Of a stretch of DNA of 31,833 nucleotides, positions 1-7,657 are shown in pieces. The notes under the pieces are model-generated. The model ran no database searches and was not told where the DNA came from. It worked only from the letters and a program-made list of their open reading frames with translations. This DNA is from JAYODZ01 sp965660195 (lineage in GTDB: Bacteria > Pseudomonadota > Alphaproteobacteria > RS24). Position numbers and translations under genes: made by a program. The stretch's first letter is position 1. Each line of letters opens with the position of its first letter. The stretch spans positions 1 through 31,833 of the forward strand of contig CBFHZM010000014.1 in NCBI GenBank assembly GCA_965660195.1, read 5' to 3'.

Positions 1-101
1 ACCTCTAAAAACCAACTAAAGCCAAATAATACAGGTATGCTAGTCGGACCTAAAACTTCTATTGAGCGAAAACAGCCTTAAACAATATAGGTTTAGGCGC
101 T

Positions 102-1295
102 TCATGCATTTTGACCAGCCACGAAACCAGACGACCAAGCCCACTGGAAATTATACCCACCGAGATGGCCGGTCACATCAACCACCTCGCCGATAAAAAA
201 CAACCCCGGCACATCTTTGACCTGCATCGTCTTGGACGATAGCGCTGTTGTGTCAACGCCGCCCAGCGTCACTTCCGCGGTGCGATACCCCTCGGAGCCA
301 GCTGGCATCAACTGCCAGCGATTGACGGCATCGCCCAACGCCGTGAGCCGCGCGTTGGCAATCTCACCAATACGGCCGCTTAGACCTTGCGCGACGCATA
401 GATCTTGCGCCAAACGCTTTGGCAGGATTTCAGCCAAAACAGTATCGACATTCTGCTTACCGCCCCGCTGCTTTGCCGCCAACAGGGCCGCGGTTACGTT
501 CGTTGCAGGCGCCATATCAATCTCAATTGTCAGCCCCTCGCGCCAATAGGATGAAATTTGCAGAATACTTGGGCCAGATAGCCCGCGATGCGTGAACAGC
601 ATCGCTTCGCTAAACTGCTTCTTACGGCAGCGCACAACGGTATCAACGGCGACCCCCGACAAGGCTTTACAGCGGTCTAAGATTTCGCTTTGAAAGGTGA
701 GCGGCACCAGCGCCGCACGAGTTTCAATAATATTCAAGCCAAATTGACGCGCCACGTCATAGCCGAATTTTGTCGCCCCAATTTTGGGAATGGACAATCC
801 GCCCGTGGCGATAACCAAGGAGCCGCAGGCCAGCTTCTCGGTCTCGCCGCCTGGTTTTTTGATCTCGATATGAAAGCCAGCCTCATTCTTCTCAATCGAG
901 CTAATAGTGGTTTGCAATTCAGCTACGACGCCGACCGCCGCTGCCTCGCTGACCAGCATGTCGATAATATCCTGCGAGCGATTGTCGCAAAATAATTGTC
1001 CCAAAGTTTTTTCGTGATAGGCAATGCCATGCCGGTCGACCATGGCGATAAAATCGCGAGGCGTGAATTGCTGCAATGCCGACTTACAAAAATGTGGATT
1101 TGCCGAGAGGAAGTTTTCGGGCGCTGTATTTATATTCGTAAAATTGCAACGGCCGCCGCCGGAAATGCGGATTTTCTCAGCGAGCTTGCTGGCATGATCG
1201 AGCACACGGACTTGGCGGCCGCGTTTACCTGCCCCTATGGCACACATAAGACCGGCCGCTCCCGCCCCAATAATAATTACATCGCAAGCTTGCAT
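102..1295 (-). CDS. NAD(P)/FAD-dependent oxidoreductase, HI0933/YhiN (BaiN) family
   Basis: This 397-residue flavoprotein has an N-terminal dinucleotide-binding motif (VIIIGAGAAGLMCA, about residues 6-19), then the family's SGGGRCNFTN signature near residue 45. A second FAD-contacting stretch lies near the C-terminus (FFIGEVVDVTGHLGGYNFQWA). These are hallmarks of the HI0933/YhiN family, some members of which are called BaiN. The reaction of most members is unknown, so I assign none. Length is normal for the family. There is no signal peptide, so it should be cytosolic. The ATG start has no clear Shine-Dalgarno sequence. It is divergent from the amidase gene across 228 bases and stands alone on its strand. 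Confidence 0.9.
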   Translation of the reverse strand: MQACDVIIIGAGAAGLMCAIGAGKRGRQVRVLDHASKLAEKIRISGGGRCNFTNINTAPENFLSANPHFCKSALQQFTPRDFIAMVDRHGIAYHEKTLGQLFCDNRSQDIIDMLVSEAAAVGVVAELQTTISSIEKNEAGFHIEIKKPGGETEKLACGSLVIATGGLSIPKIGATKFGYDVARQFGLNIIETRAALVPLTFQSEILDRCKALSGVAVDTVVRCRKKQFSEAMLFTHRGLSGPSILQISSYWREGLTIEIDMAPATNVTAALLAAKQRGGKQNVDTVLAEILPKRLAQDLCVAQGLSGRIGEIANARLTALGDAVNRWQLMPAGSEGYRTAEVTLGGVDTTALSSKTMQVKDVPGLFFIGEVVDVTGHLGGYNFQWAWSSGFVAGQNA

Positions 1296-1432
1296 CAGCG
1301 GGTTATAGCAGATTTACGTCAAAAGGGAGCGGAGGTTATTGGTAAATCAAGCGTTGACCGATGAAGCGCTTGATTGGCTATTGTCCGAGCTGAATGGCGA
1401 AAGCACAGACTAGCTTTTTAACAAGCCCCACC

Positions 1433-1468
1433 CCAGAGTACCGCTATATGCATACAAATCTACTCTGG
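1433..1468. repeat. Perfect 8-bp inverted repeat upstream of the amidase gene
   Basis: CCAGAGTA (1433-1440) and TACTCTGG (1461-1468) are perfect inverted complements 20 bases apart, ending 55 bases before the amidase ATG. They lie in the 228-base region between the divergent flavoprotein and amidase genes. This could be an operator or a leader hairpin. No other feature was recognised in 1296-1523 apart from the amidase Shine-Dalgarno sequence (GGGAGAG). Confidence 0.4.
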
Positions 1469-1523
1469 CGAAACCTAAACATTTCTCGTAACCTCAAACC
1501 GTATTACGTGGGAGAGATAACGC

Positions 1524-3035
1524 ATGGACAGACGGCAATTTTTAACAACAGCGACCGCTTTTTCGGCTTTGGCGACAACGGCACCGCTGGCGTCCGCTTT
1601 TGCAAAACTCGATGAATTTGCTCAACTCGATGGCATGGGCCAAGCAGCATTGGTTGCATCAGGCGAGGTCAGTTCGGGCGAGCTCGTTGAAGCCACGATC
1701 AAGCGCATTGAAAAGCTCAACCCGATCTTAAATGCCGTCGTTCATAAACTGTACGACCAAGCTCGCATCAACGCTGCCAACCCTCTACCGGATGGCCCCT
1801 TCGCTGGCGTCCCCTATCTCATTAAGGATCTCTCAGAACTTGACGGCGCGCCCCTCACCTACGGCTCGCGCTTATTTGCCCATAATGTGGCCGACCGCGA
1901 TAATGGCAGTGTGGTGCGCGCCAAAGCCGCTGGCTTGGTCATTGTTGGCAAAACCAACACGCCGGAATTCGGCTTTATATCAACCACTGAGTCCAATCTT
2001 CTGGGCGCGGCGCGGAACCCCTATAACACCGCTTATCACACGGGCGGTAGTAGCGGTGGCGCCGCAGCCGCGGTGGCGTCGGGTATGGTACCGTTCGCGC
2101 ATGCCTCAGATGGGGGCGGCTCTATTCGCATTCCGGCCTCAATTTGCGGGCTCGTAGGCTTAAAACCAAGCCGTGGTCGCTTATTCACCAACTCGCCTTC
2201 TATGGCTGGCGATATTGCTGTTCGATTGGCGGTCAGCCGAAGCGTCCGCGATACGGCGCAGATCCTCAACGTCTCGGAATTCAAAGACAGTGATGCCCGC
2301 TTCACGCCCACGGGCTTTGTCGAAGGGCCGGCCCGTCGGCGTTTGAAAATCGCTTTCGATACCAGGACTTATACTGGTCAAAATGCCGAAAGCGATGTTG
2401 TCGATGCGCTCAACAAAACAGCACTACTTTGCGCCAAACTTGGCCATCGCGTGGACGAAGTTTCAGCCCAAGTGGTGCGCCCTGAATTTATCGATCATTT
2501 TATGAATATATGGTCTTTAAGCGCTGATAATGTTGTTAAAAATGCGCGCCTTGCCGGCTTGATGCAAGGCCGTTGGATCGATCCCGAACGCGATCTCGAA
2601 GCGTGGACGCGCGGCCTATCTGCTCTGTACCAGCGCAACTTCGCACGCGACAACAAAATCATCGAGAATGCTATCGCCTATTTCTCTGAGCTGGAAAACG
2701 CCTATGAAGCGTTTTTCAAGGATTATGATGTCTTGCTAACACCGGTATTGCGTAAGTCGCCGCTTTTAATCGGCACCCAAGATGTCAATTCAGATTTCGA
2801 GGCTTTATTTGAAGACGTCACCGATTACGTGTCCTACACACCGCAATTCAATGCCAGCGGCCATCCAGCCATCAGCTTACCACTTTATACAAATGCAACT
2901 GGCTTACCAATTGGCAGCCAGTTCATTGCCCGCCTCGGGGACGAGAAAACTCTATTGGAACTAGCCTATGAGTTGGAAGCAGAGAGCCAGTGGTTGGAAC
3001 GTTGGCCGGAGATTAGCGCCGTGCGGCTGTCCTAA
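1524..3035 (+). CDS. Tat-exported amidase (amidase signature family)
   Basis: This 503-residue member of the amidase signature family should hydrolyse a carboxamide to acid and ammonia. The Ser-cisSer-Lys triad can be read: Lys101 in LIKDLSELDG, cis-Ser176 in GGSSGG and nucleophile Ser200 in DGGGSIRIPAS. The 24-residue spacing of the two serines is the same as in known family members. The N-terminus MDRRQFLTTA, followed by a hydrophobic stretch to about residue 27, reads as a twin-arginine signal peptide, so the enzyme probably acts in the periplasm. The ATG follows GGGAGAG. The substrate cannot be told. It is not GatA: no gatC or gatB is nearby, and GatA has no export signal. Confidence 0.92.
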   Translation: MDRRQFLTTATAFSALATTAPLASAFAKLDEFAQLDGMGQAALVASGEVSSGELVEATIKRIEKLNPILNAVVHKLYDQARINAANPLPDGPFAGVPYLIKDLSELDGAPLTYGSRLFAHNVADRDNGSVVRAKAAGLVIVGKTNTPEFGFISTTESNLLGAARNPYNTAYHTGGSSGGAAAAVASGMVPFAHASDGGGSIRIPASICGLVGLKPSRGRLFTNSPSMAGDIAVRLAVSRSVRDTAQILNVSEFKDSDARFTPTGFVEGPARRRLKIAFDTRTYTGQNAESDVVDALNKTALLCAKLGHRVDEVSAQVVRPEFIDHFMNIWSLSADNVVKNARLAGLMQGRWIDPERDLEAWTRGLSALYQRNFARDNKIIENAIAYFSELENAYEAFFKDYDVLLTPVLRKSPLLIGTQDVNSDFEALFEDVTDYVSYTPQFNASGHPAISLPLYTNATGLPIGSQFIARLGDEKTLLELAYELEAESQWLERWPEISAVRLS

Positions 3036-3046
3036 CTACCTGCAAC

Positions 3047-3217
3047 TTATTTTAGAACCAGCTGCAAGATCAATAATGTGAACATCGCATTAATCGTTGC
3101 AAAATTAATGCGTTGAACAAGGTTTACTTCGGCCAAAACGGTAATGACATAGGCAGAGACGAACCACGTTATTGCGCACACTATCAGTGTACCCGACGGA
3201 CTTAATATCCAAGACAT
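3047..3217 (-). CDS. Possible 56-residue two-helix membrane protein (doubtful)
   Basis: From the ATG at 3217 the product is 56 residues. Two hydrophobic segments (about residues 8-27 and 38-55) are separated by a short polar turn, as in small inner-membrane proteins. The frame also continues upstream to 3262. No good Shine-Dalgarno sequence precedes either start. The gene would converge on the amidase gene, with the stop codons 11 bases apart. I recognise no family. It is the only candidate gene in 3036-3337, and it may be a chance ORF. Confidence 0.25.
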   Translation of the reverse strand: MSWILSPSGTLIVCAITWFVSAYVITVLAEVNLVQRINFATINAMFTLLILQLVLK

Positions 3218-3278
3218 AGTTTTAGAATTCGCGAGTCGGCATCGCGCTACAAGTAAAATCATTACGGTTCCCGCACGC

Positions 3279-3307
3279 TTGATTTCATCGGAGACACCTC
3301 ATAACCT
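3279..3307 (+). promoter_or_regulatory. Candidate sigma-70 promoter for the P450 gene
   Basis: TTGATT (3279-3284) and TAACCT (3302-3307) are separated by 17 bases, 31 bases before the P450 start codon. The -35 box matches the consensus at four of six positions, the -10 box at three. A good Shine-Dalgarno sequence (CTGGAG) lies between the -10 box and the ATG. Confidence 0.35.
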
Positions 3308-3337
3308 GATGCGGTCCAACTAACCTGGAGTTTTATC

Positions 3338-4543
3338 ATGCCAAGTCAGATCGCCGATATTCCATCAGCCCTCATCACTGATTTCGATATTGTAACCGAC
3401 GCGGCATTGACGAAGGATCCGCATGGTCGGTTGATCGAAGCTCTCGTCGATGACCCACGCGATATTATGTTCGCACCAAATAATGGCGGGCTTTGGATCG
3501 TCACCAATTATGACTGGGGACACGAAATTCTGAGTAATCCTGATGTGTTTGGATCCTTTCCGATCGGTGTGCCGGCTAATTTTGAACAAAGGCCCCGCCT
3601 CATCCCACTCGAAAGCGCTCCCGAAGACCATCAACGTTATCGGCGTCTTCTGCTACCGATTTTCCAGCCAGCCACCGTCAAGCGTATGGAAGACGATATT
3701 CGGGCGCGTACCCGGGAGGTACTCGACCAAGCCCTTGTAGAGGACGAGATTGACTTTTTATGGGATATCGCCAAACCAATCCCGACGGGCGTATTCCTCA
3801 AAATCATGGGTTTGCCGCTCGATATGCAGCCGCAATTCTTCGAGTGGGAGAACGGATTCTACCGCGCCGAAACAATTGAGGCGCGCATCGATTATGGCCA
3901 GAAGATTGCCCTGTTTCTCAATCAAACAGTCGAAGAACATGTCGTGACGCCGCAGGATGACATTATCGGTATGTTGCTCGACGTTGAGGTTGACGGCGAG
4001 AAATTAACCCGCGAGGAGGTCGCCGCTGTCAGCTATTTATTGTTTCTTGCGGGCGTCGACACCGTTGCCACAATGTTATCATTTATTGCTCGTTATCTCG
4101 CCGAGCACCCCGAATTGTTCAGAAAAATTAAGACCGATACGAGTTATTTGCATAATGCCGTCGACGAGCTTTTGCGCATGCATGCCTTCATAAACCTAAA
4201 CCGGATTGTCGAACGCGATATCGAATTTCACGGTGTCCAATTAAAAAAAGGTGACAATGTCGTCATCCCATCCTTTGTTACCGACCGAGACGCGCGTACC
4301 TTCCCAGAGCCCCATCGCTTTAACCCCGATCGGTCGAAGCAAGAGCGTAATCTGCATCATGCTTTTGGCGGTGGGCCGCATAAATGCATTGGCATGCATC
4401 TCGCTAAGTTGGAGATTAACATCGTGCTAGAAGAATTTTCTAAACGAGTATCTGGCTTCACGATCAGCGATCAAGATCAAATAACAGCCCATGGCGGGAC
4501 AACGATGGGGCTAGACCGACTACCTGTCCGCTTGTTGCGTTAA
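3338..4543 (+). CDS. Cytochrome P450, CYP101-like
   Basis: This 401-residue soluble bacterial P450 has no membrane anchor. The heme-binding motif is FGGGPHKCIG with thiolate ligand Cys350. The ExxR motif is ELLR at 277-280, and the I-helix acid-alcohol pair is Asp241-Thr242 in LFLAGVDTVATML. The stretch EFHGVQLKKGD (296-306) is, from memory, the same as in P450cam, so I place it near CYP101, whose known members hydroxylate terpenoids or similar small hydrophobic compounds. The substrate here is unknown. CYP101 enzymes need a ferredoxin and a ferredoxin reductase, and neither gene is in the window. The start is preceded by CTGGAG. It may share transcription with the small secreted protein 79 bases downstream. 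Confidence 0.93.
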   Translation: MPSQIADIPSALITDFDIVTDAALTKDPHGRLIEALVDDPRDIMFAPNNGGLWIVTNYDWGHEILSNPDVFGSFPIGVPANFEQRPRLIPLESAPEDHQRYRRLLLPIFQPATVKRMEDDIRARTREVLDQALVEDEIDFLWDIAKPIPTGVFLKIMGLPLDMQPQFFEWENGFYRAETIEARIDYGQKIALFLNQTVEEHVVTPQDDIIGMLLDVEVDGEKLTREEVAAVSYLLFLAGVDTVATMLSFIARYLAEHPELFRKIKTDTSYLHNAVDELLRMHAFINLNRIVERDIEFHGVQLKKGDNVVIPSFVTDRDARTFPEPHRFNPDRSKQERNLHHAFGGGPHKCIGMHLAKLEINIVLEEFSKRVSGFTISDQDQITAHGGTTMGLDRLPVRLLR

Positions 4544-4622
4544 CTTATAAAATTCCAAGCTTAGTTATCTGTTTATAATTGAAAAAATATAAAACTAACC
4601 GCTTAATCAAGGAGAAGATCCG

Positions 4623-4931
4623 ATGGTTCATACAACCACATGGCGCGCGATCAAAATCTTAACCATTTTCCTGACTGCCGGGCTGGGAAGCGCAAACATA
4701 GCCTTGGCCGACGAGAATTGCATAATACCTTATTCCCTCTTTGAGAACGTTAAGCCACATTTTGACCTCGAGGCCTGCCCAGCCGATTTGGCAGCAGAAG
4801 ACGATGGGTTTTGTCGTATTAGCCTCGAGAACGGCGGCGCTACAATTTACGAATTTCGGTATACAGGCGATGATGCGTGCCTTTCATCTGTTCGGCCAGC
4901 AAAAGCCGATGAATATCTTAAACCACATTAG
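4623..4931 (+). CDS. Small secreted protein with four cysteines, function unknown
   Basis: The 102-residue product starts with a clear Sec signal peptide (hydrophobic core about 11-24, probable cleavage after ALA at 27-29). The acidic mature part is about 73 residues with four cysteines (33, 52, 64, 86), enough for two disulfides in the periplasm. I recognise no family. The ATG has a strong Shine-Dalgarno sequence (AGGAGAAG). A TATAAT box lies at 4574-4579, without a good -35 partner. The preceding 79 bases are AT-rich. The gene sits between the P450 and the glycosyltransferase on the same strand. I infer real coding from the signal peptide and ribosome binding site. Confidence 0.7.
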   Translation: MVHTTTWRAIKILTIFLTAGLGSANIALADENCIIPYSLFENVKPHFDLEACPADLAAEDDGFCRISLENGGATIYEFRYTGDDACLSSVRPAKADEYLKPH

Positions 4932-5017
4932 ATGCAGATTACTTACTCCAAACTTGCCGAATTAAGGGCTTAGGATGTATGAGTTAAAAAGCAAGCGCAC
5001 CAATATTTTATGATTTT

Positions 5018-5986
5018 ATGATGGCTGTTAGAGAACGAAGCTTTTTAGACCCGAAGAGTATCCTTATTATAAAATTGGGCGCCATGGGTGATGTTATTAT
5101 GTCGGAAGGTATAATGCGCTGTATTCGCTTACATTACCCGCGTGCCCATATCACGCTAATGACCGAACCTCTCTATGCGCGCTTCTTGCAAAAATGCCCA
5201 CATGTGAATGCCTTTCTACCCTACCATCGCGCACCACGCTGGCGGCTAGATTTAATGCTCGATATTAAAGCCAAACTCCTAGAAAACGATTTCGATCTGG
5301 TGATTGATTTGCAGAACTCCCCACGAACACGCCAGTTCCAGGCTTGGCTCAAGCGCAGCGCCGGCATTTCGTCGACGTCACGGTATGCCGATCTTCGTTA
5401 CCACGCCGATAAAAGACGACGTTTGCCGGTTCGCGATTATTTGTGCGAGCAAGTCAATTTAATTGGCGTCGATACAGACCAGGGCTATATTCCCGACCTT
5501 CGATGGGCTGGTGTAGATACCGCCGATCTTCTGACCGAGAATAGTATCGAGGATGGTTTTATTCTGCTAATACCTGGATCGGCAGCGCGGCATCCACAAA
5601 AACGCTGGCAGGGCTATGGTGAGCTAGCGACAGAACTATCCAAACGCGGGTATACATGTGTGACCGCACCCGGGCCAGATGAAATTGACCTCTGCGCATC
5701 TCTACCAGCAACCCTCTTGCTCGATCGAGGTCGGCCGCTTTCATTTAACCAGTTGATTGGATTGGCAGAACACTGCCATTTAGTTATTGGCAATGATACA
5801 GGGCCGACGCATCTCATGGCTGCGAGCGGCACGCGCGGCATCGCCCTATTTGCGTCTAATCACAGCCCTGCTTGGTCAACGGGCATTGCTGAATGTTACG
5901 AAGTTATCGAGAAACCCAGCATGGATGATATATCACTATCTGACGTTATGGCTGCCGTCGACCGGCTTCAATCAAATTCCGTATAG
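5018..5986 (+). CDS. Glycosyltransferase family 9 (heptosyltransferase-like)
   Basis: This 322-residue GT-B enzyme of family 9 starts with ILIIKLGAMGDVIMSEG (15-31). It carries IPGSAARHPQKRW in the middle (185-197) and the C-terminal donor-site motif GNDTGPTHLMAASG (258-271). All are typical of ADP-heptose:LPS heptosyltransferases. Known members add heptose to lipopolysaccharide core on the cytoplasmic face of the inner membrane. The exact acceptor cannot be told here. There is no strong Shine-Dalgarno sequence, and two adjacent ATG codons could start it. Its end overlaps the convergent DUF6165 gene by 19 bases. A role in surface glycan synthesis is inferred. Confidence 0.9.
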   Translation: MMAVRERSFLDPKSILIIKLGAMGDVIMSEGIMRCIRLHYPRAHITLMTEPLYARFLQKCPHVNAFLPYHRAPRWRLDLMLDIKAKLLENDFDLVIDLQNSPRTRQFQAWLKRSAGISSTSRYADLRYHADKRRRLPVRDYLCEQVNLIGVDTDQGYIPDLRWAGVDTADLLTENSIEDGFILLIPGSAARHPQKRWQGYGELATELSKRGYTCVTAPGPDEIDLCASLPATLLLDRGRPLSFNQLIGLAEHCHLVIGNDTGPTHLMAASGTRGIALFASNHSPAWSTGIAECYEVIEKPSMDDISLSDVMAAVDRLQSNSV

Positions 5987-6363
5987 GACTTTTCTTCGAT
6001 AATCCGCGCGCCTGTCAGCAGATTAATTTGCTTCTTCACTGCGGCACGCTTATCATTGGTAATATAGACAGCCCGCGCGAGCTCAATAAAATGTGCGCCA
6101 AAATCTTTCTGCGCCTCGCAGGCGCGGATATCGTCCTCAATCACCCACAACGCTTCATTTATCGTTTTAAGTTGCAACGCAAGGTCCGCCAAACCGGCAA
6201 TATCCACAAGATGCGCATCACGCGTGGCCGACAGGACAGCAAGTTCGTGCCGCACATTCTTTAATTTATCGGGGTCAACAATGCGTTCCAATTTGATCTC
6301 CAAAATCGTGATTTTGTCGATCAACTCGCCGGCACCAATTTCCGCCATAATGTTTTGGACCAT
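5968..6363 (-). CDS. DUF6165 family protein
   Basis: The 131-residue product begins MVQNIMAEIGAGELIDKITI and is rich in charged helices. The GELIDKITILEIK core near residues 12-24 is what I associate with DUF6165, a family of unknown function often near glycosyltransferase genes. I chose the ATG at 6363 because AGGAG lies six bases upstream. The open frame runs upstream into the tRNA-Pro gene, so longer starts are unlikely. There is no signal peptide or membrane segment. Its last 19 bases overlap the end of the glycosyltransferase gene on the other strand. A link to cell-surface sugar work is inference from that neighbour only. Confidence 0.8.
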   Translation of the reverse strand: MVQNIMAEIGAGELIDKITILEIKLERIVDPDKLKNVRHELAVLSATRDAHLVDIAGLADLALQLKTINEALWVIEDDIRACEAQKDFGAHFIELARAVYITNDKRAAVKKQINLLTGARIIEEKSYTEFD

Positions 6364-6453
6364 ATAAAACTCCTGCATTTCCTTAAAGACGAGAGAACAA
6401 ACAACAAATCGTCCGATAAGCGCAGCCAAACCTATAATAGAGTTTCGAGGAAA

Positions 6454-6530
6454 TGGTCGGGGCTGCAAGATTCGAACTTGCGACCCCCTGGTCCCAAACC
6501 AGGTGCGCTACCAGACTGCGCCAAGCCCCG
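6454..6530 (-). tRNA. tRNA-Pro (anticodon TGG)
   Basis: The minus strand folds into a full 77-base cloverleaf. The acceptor stem CGGGGCT pairs with AGCCCCG, the anticodon stem CCTGG/CCAGG closes the loop TTTGGGA (anticodon TGG), and the T arm carries GTTCGAATC. The 3' CCA is encoded (6454-6456). It lies between the proteorhodopsin terminator and the DUF6165 gene, on the same strand as both. Confidence 0.97.
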
Positions 6531-6593
6531 CCAACGCATCTCTTAACGCGATCGCGGGGGGAATGCAAGCCGATCATTACGCAAATTCTCGAC

Positions 6594-6618
6594 AAAAAAA
6601 GGCCCGCCGAAGCGGGCC
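6594..6618 (-). terminator. Rho-independent terminator of the proteorhodopsin gene
   Basis: GGCCCGC and GCGGGCC (6601-6618) form a perfect 7-bp GC-rich stem with a four-base loop. On the minus strand it is followed by seven T residues (6600-6594). It begins 25 bases after the proteorhodopsin stop and separates that gene from tRNA-Pro. Confidence 0.92.
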
Positions 6619-6642
6619 TTTTCCAAGTCTCAAGTCTTGCCC

Positions 6643-7413
6643 TTAGGCTTCCGACTCGTTCACAGCAACGTGCCAGATGATCAGACCAAAGGTAATTTTG
6701 TTCAGAACATCAGCGAAGTTGTAAATGATATTCAGCGTTGCGCTATCTACGGCACCGTTCATATAACCGAAGAAATAGCCGAGCGGATAAATCGCCCACC
6801 CTATCGTCACAATCCAACGCATCAGGTTAAAGGCTGATTTAACAGCCGGGCTCGCACTCGCCGCATTAATTTTGCCGGCTTCCCCGAAGAAGATTTCATA
6901 CAGCACGAAGAACCAAGCAATATTGCCGATGATAAAGCCGGTCGTAGCTGAAATCGTTCCAATTTCACCGAGATAGCCGAAGACCAACATCAGTGTGGTA
7001 CCGATCAGCAAGCGCCAGAACACGCCGGCTGGTACTTTCGTAATCGCCGAGAGAATGAGGAAGAACTCAACCATCAGCAATGGCACGGTGATCAACCAGT
7101 CGATATAACGGTAAACGGTCGGCGTCTCGTTCGACATGACCCAAACATCCCGCATATAGAAATAGTGAACAGCAGCAACAAGTGTTACCAGACCAGACAC
7201 GGTCAGAGATGTTTTCCACTTCGCACTAACGCGATCCCGCTCGATAAAGAAAAACACGGTCGATGCGACCAGTGCCATTGAAATCAGCCAGAACGAAATT
7301 CCAACATAGTCGTCTGACTTTAGGTTAGCGTCTGCAGCCATAGCTACAGCAGGCAAAAATGCTGCGACCGCAAGGCCACCAGCAAGGGTTTTCATAAGTG
7401 TTGTTACGCGCAT
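6643..7413 (-). CDS. Proteorhodopsin, green-absorbing type, light-driven proton pump
   Basis: This 256-residue, seven-helix microbial rhodopsin has an N-terminal signal-like segment (to about residue 26). Helix C reads RYIDWLITVPLLMVEF. Asp105 matches the Schiff-base counterion (Asp97 of the reference protein), Glu116 the proton donor (Glu108), and Leu113 the spectral-tuning site (105), where Leu means green absorption. Helix B has His83, matching His75. Helix G has the retinal Lys239 in NKITFGLIIW. These show an outward proton pump of the inner membrane. The start at 7413 has GGGAGG just upstream; an upstream in-frame ATG at 7473 is less likely. It is divergent from the crt operon, which makes its retinal. 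A strong terminator follows. Confidence 0.98.
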   Translation of the reverse strand: MRVTTLMKTLAGGLAVAAFLPAVAMAADANLKSDDYVGISFWLISMALVASTVFFFIERDRVSAKWKTSLTVSGLVTLVAAVHYFYMRDVWVMSNETPTVYRYIDWLITVPLLMVEFFLILSAITKVPAGVFWRLLIGTTLMLVFGYLGEIGTISATTGFIIGNIAWFFVLYEIFFGEAGKINAASASPAVKSAFNLMRWIVTIGWAIYPLGYFFGYMNGAVDSATLNIIYNFADVLNKITFGLIIWHVAVNESEA

Positions 7414-7473
7414 GTTATCCTCCCGCGTTTTGTGTACACATAATTCACCTAGAATTGCGGTTGAGTAATTCAA

Positions 7474-7505
7474 GTCGATTTATTGCGTAATCGACGAGCG
7501 CAATA
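7474..7505. promoter_or_regulatory. Two interleaved perfect inverted repeats in the proteorhodopsin/crt divergent promoter region
   Basis: Repeat A is GTCGATT (7474-7480) with AATCGAC (7489-7495). Repeat B is TATTGCG (7481-7487) with CGCAATA (7499-7505). Both are perfect 7-bp inverted repeats, and each has one arm inside the other's loop. The element lies 60 bases before the proteorhodopsin ATG and 152 bases before the crtE ATG. It may be an operator for a dimeric regulator, or a leader RNA switch. The rest of the 244-base region is AT-rich with T tracts, and I could not assign convincing -35/-10 boxes for either gene. Confidence 0.55.
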
Positions 7506-7657
7506 CTTAAAAAAAGGTATTTTTCATTAATTTCAGATATTTATAGAAACGAAACTATTTTTTTTTACAGCTTAAATATTTTTTGCCCTGGACGCTCCAC
7601 GGAAATGCGCTAGCTGACTATTAGTATTTTTTCTTGTGACATGTTCGGGAGGTTTGC

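Noticed and set aside
1..81. Frame open from the window edge to a TAA at 79-81 on the plus strand
   Set aside because: Only 26 codons, AT-rich, with no recognisable motif; it could be the end of a gene but cannot be supported.
6454..6530. tRNA-Pro(TGG) as integration site of a photosystem island
   Set aside because: I found no second copy of the tRNA 3' end on the far side of the block and no integrase; the boundary is suggestive only.
7474..7505. A firm claim that the interleaved repeats fold as an RNA pseudoknot
   Set aside because: The connecting loops (3, 1 and 0 bases) are very short for two 7-bp stems; exclusive hairpins or DNA operators are more likely.
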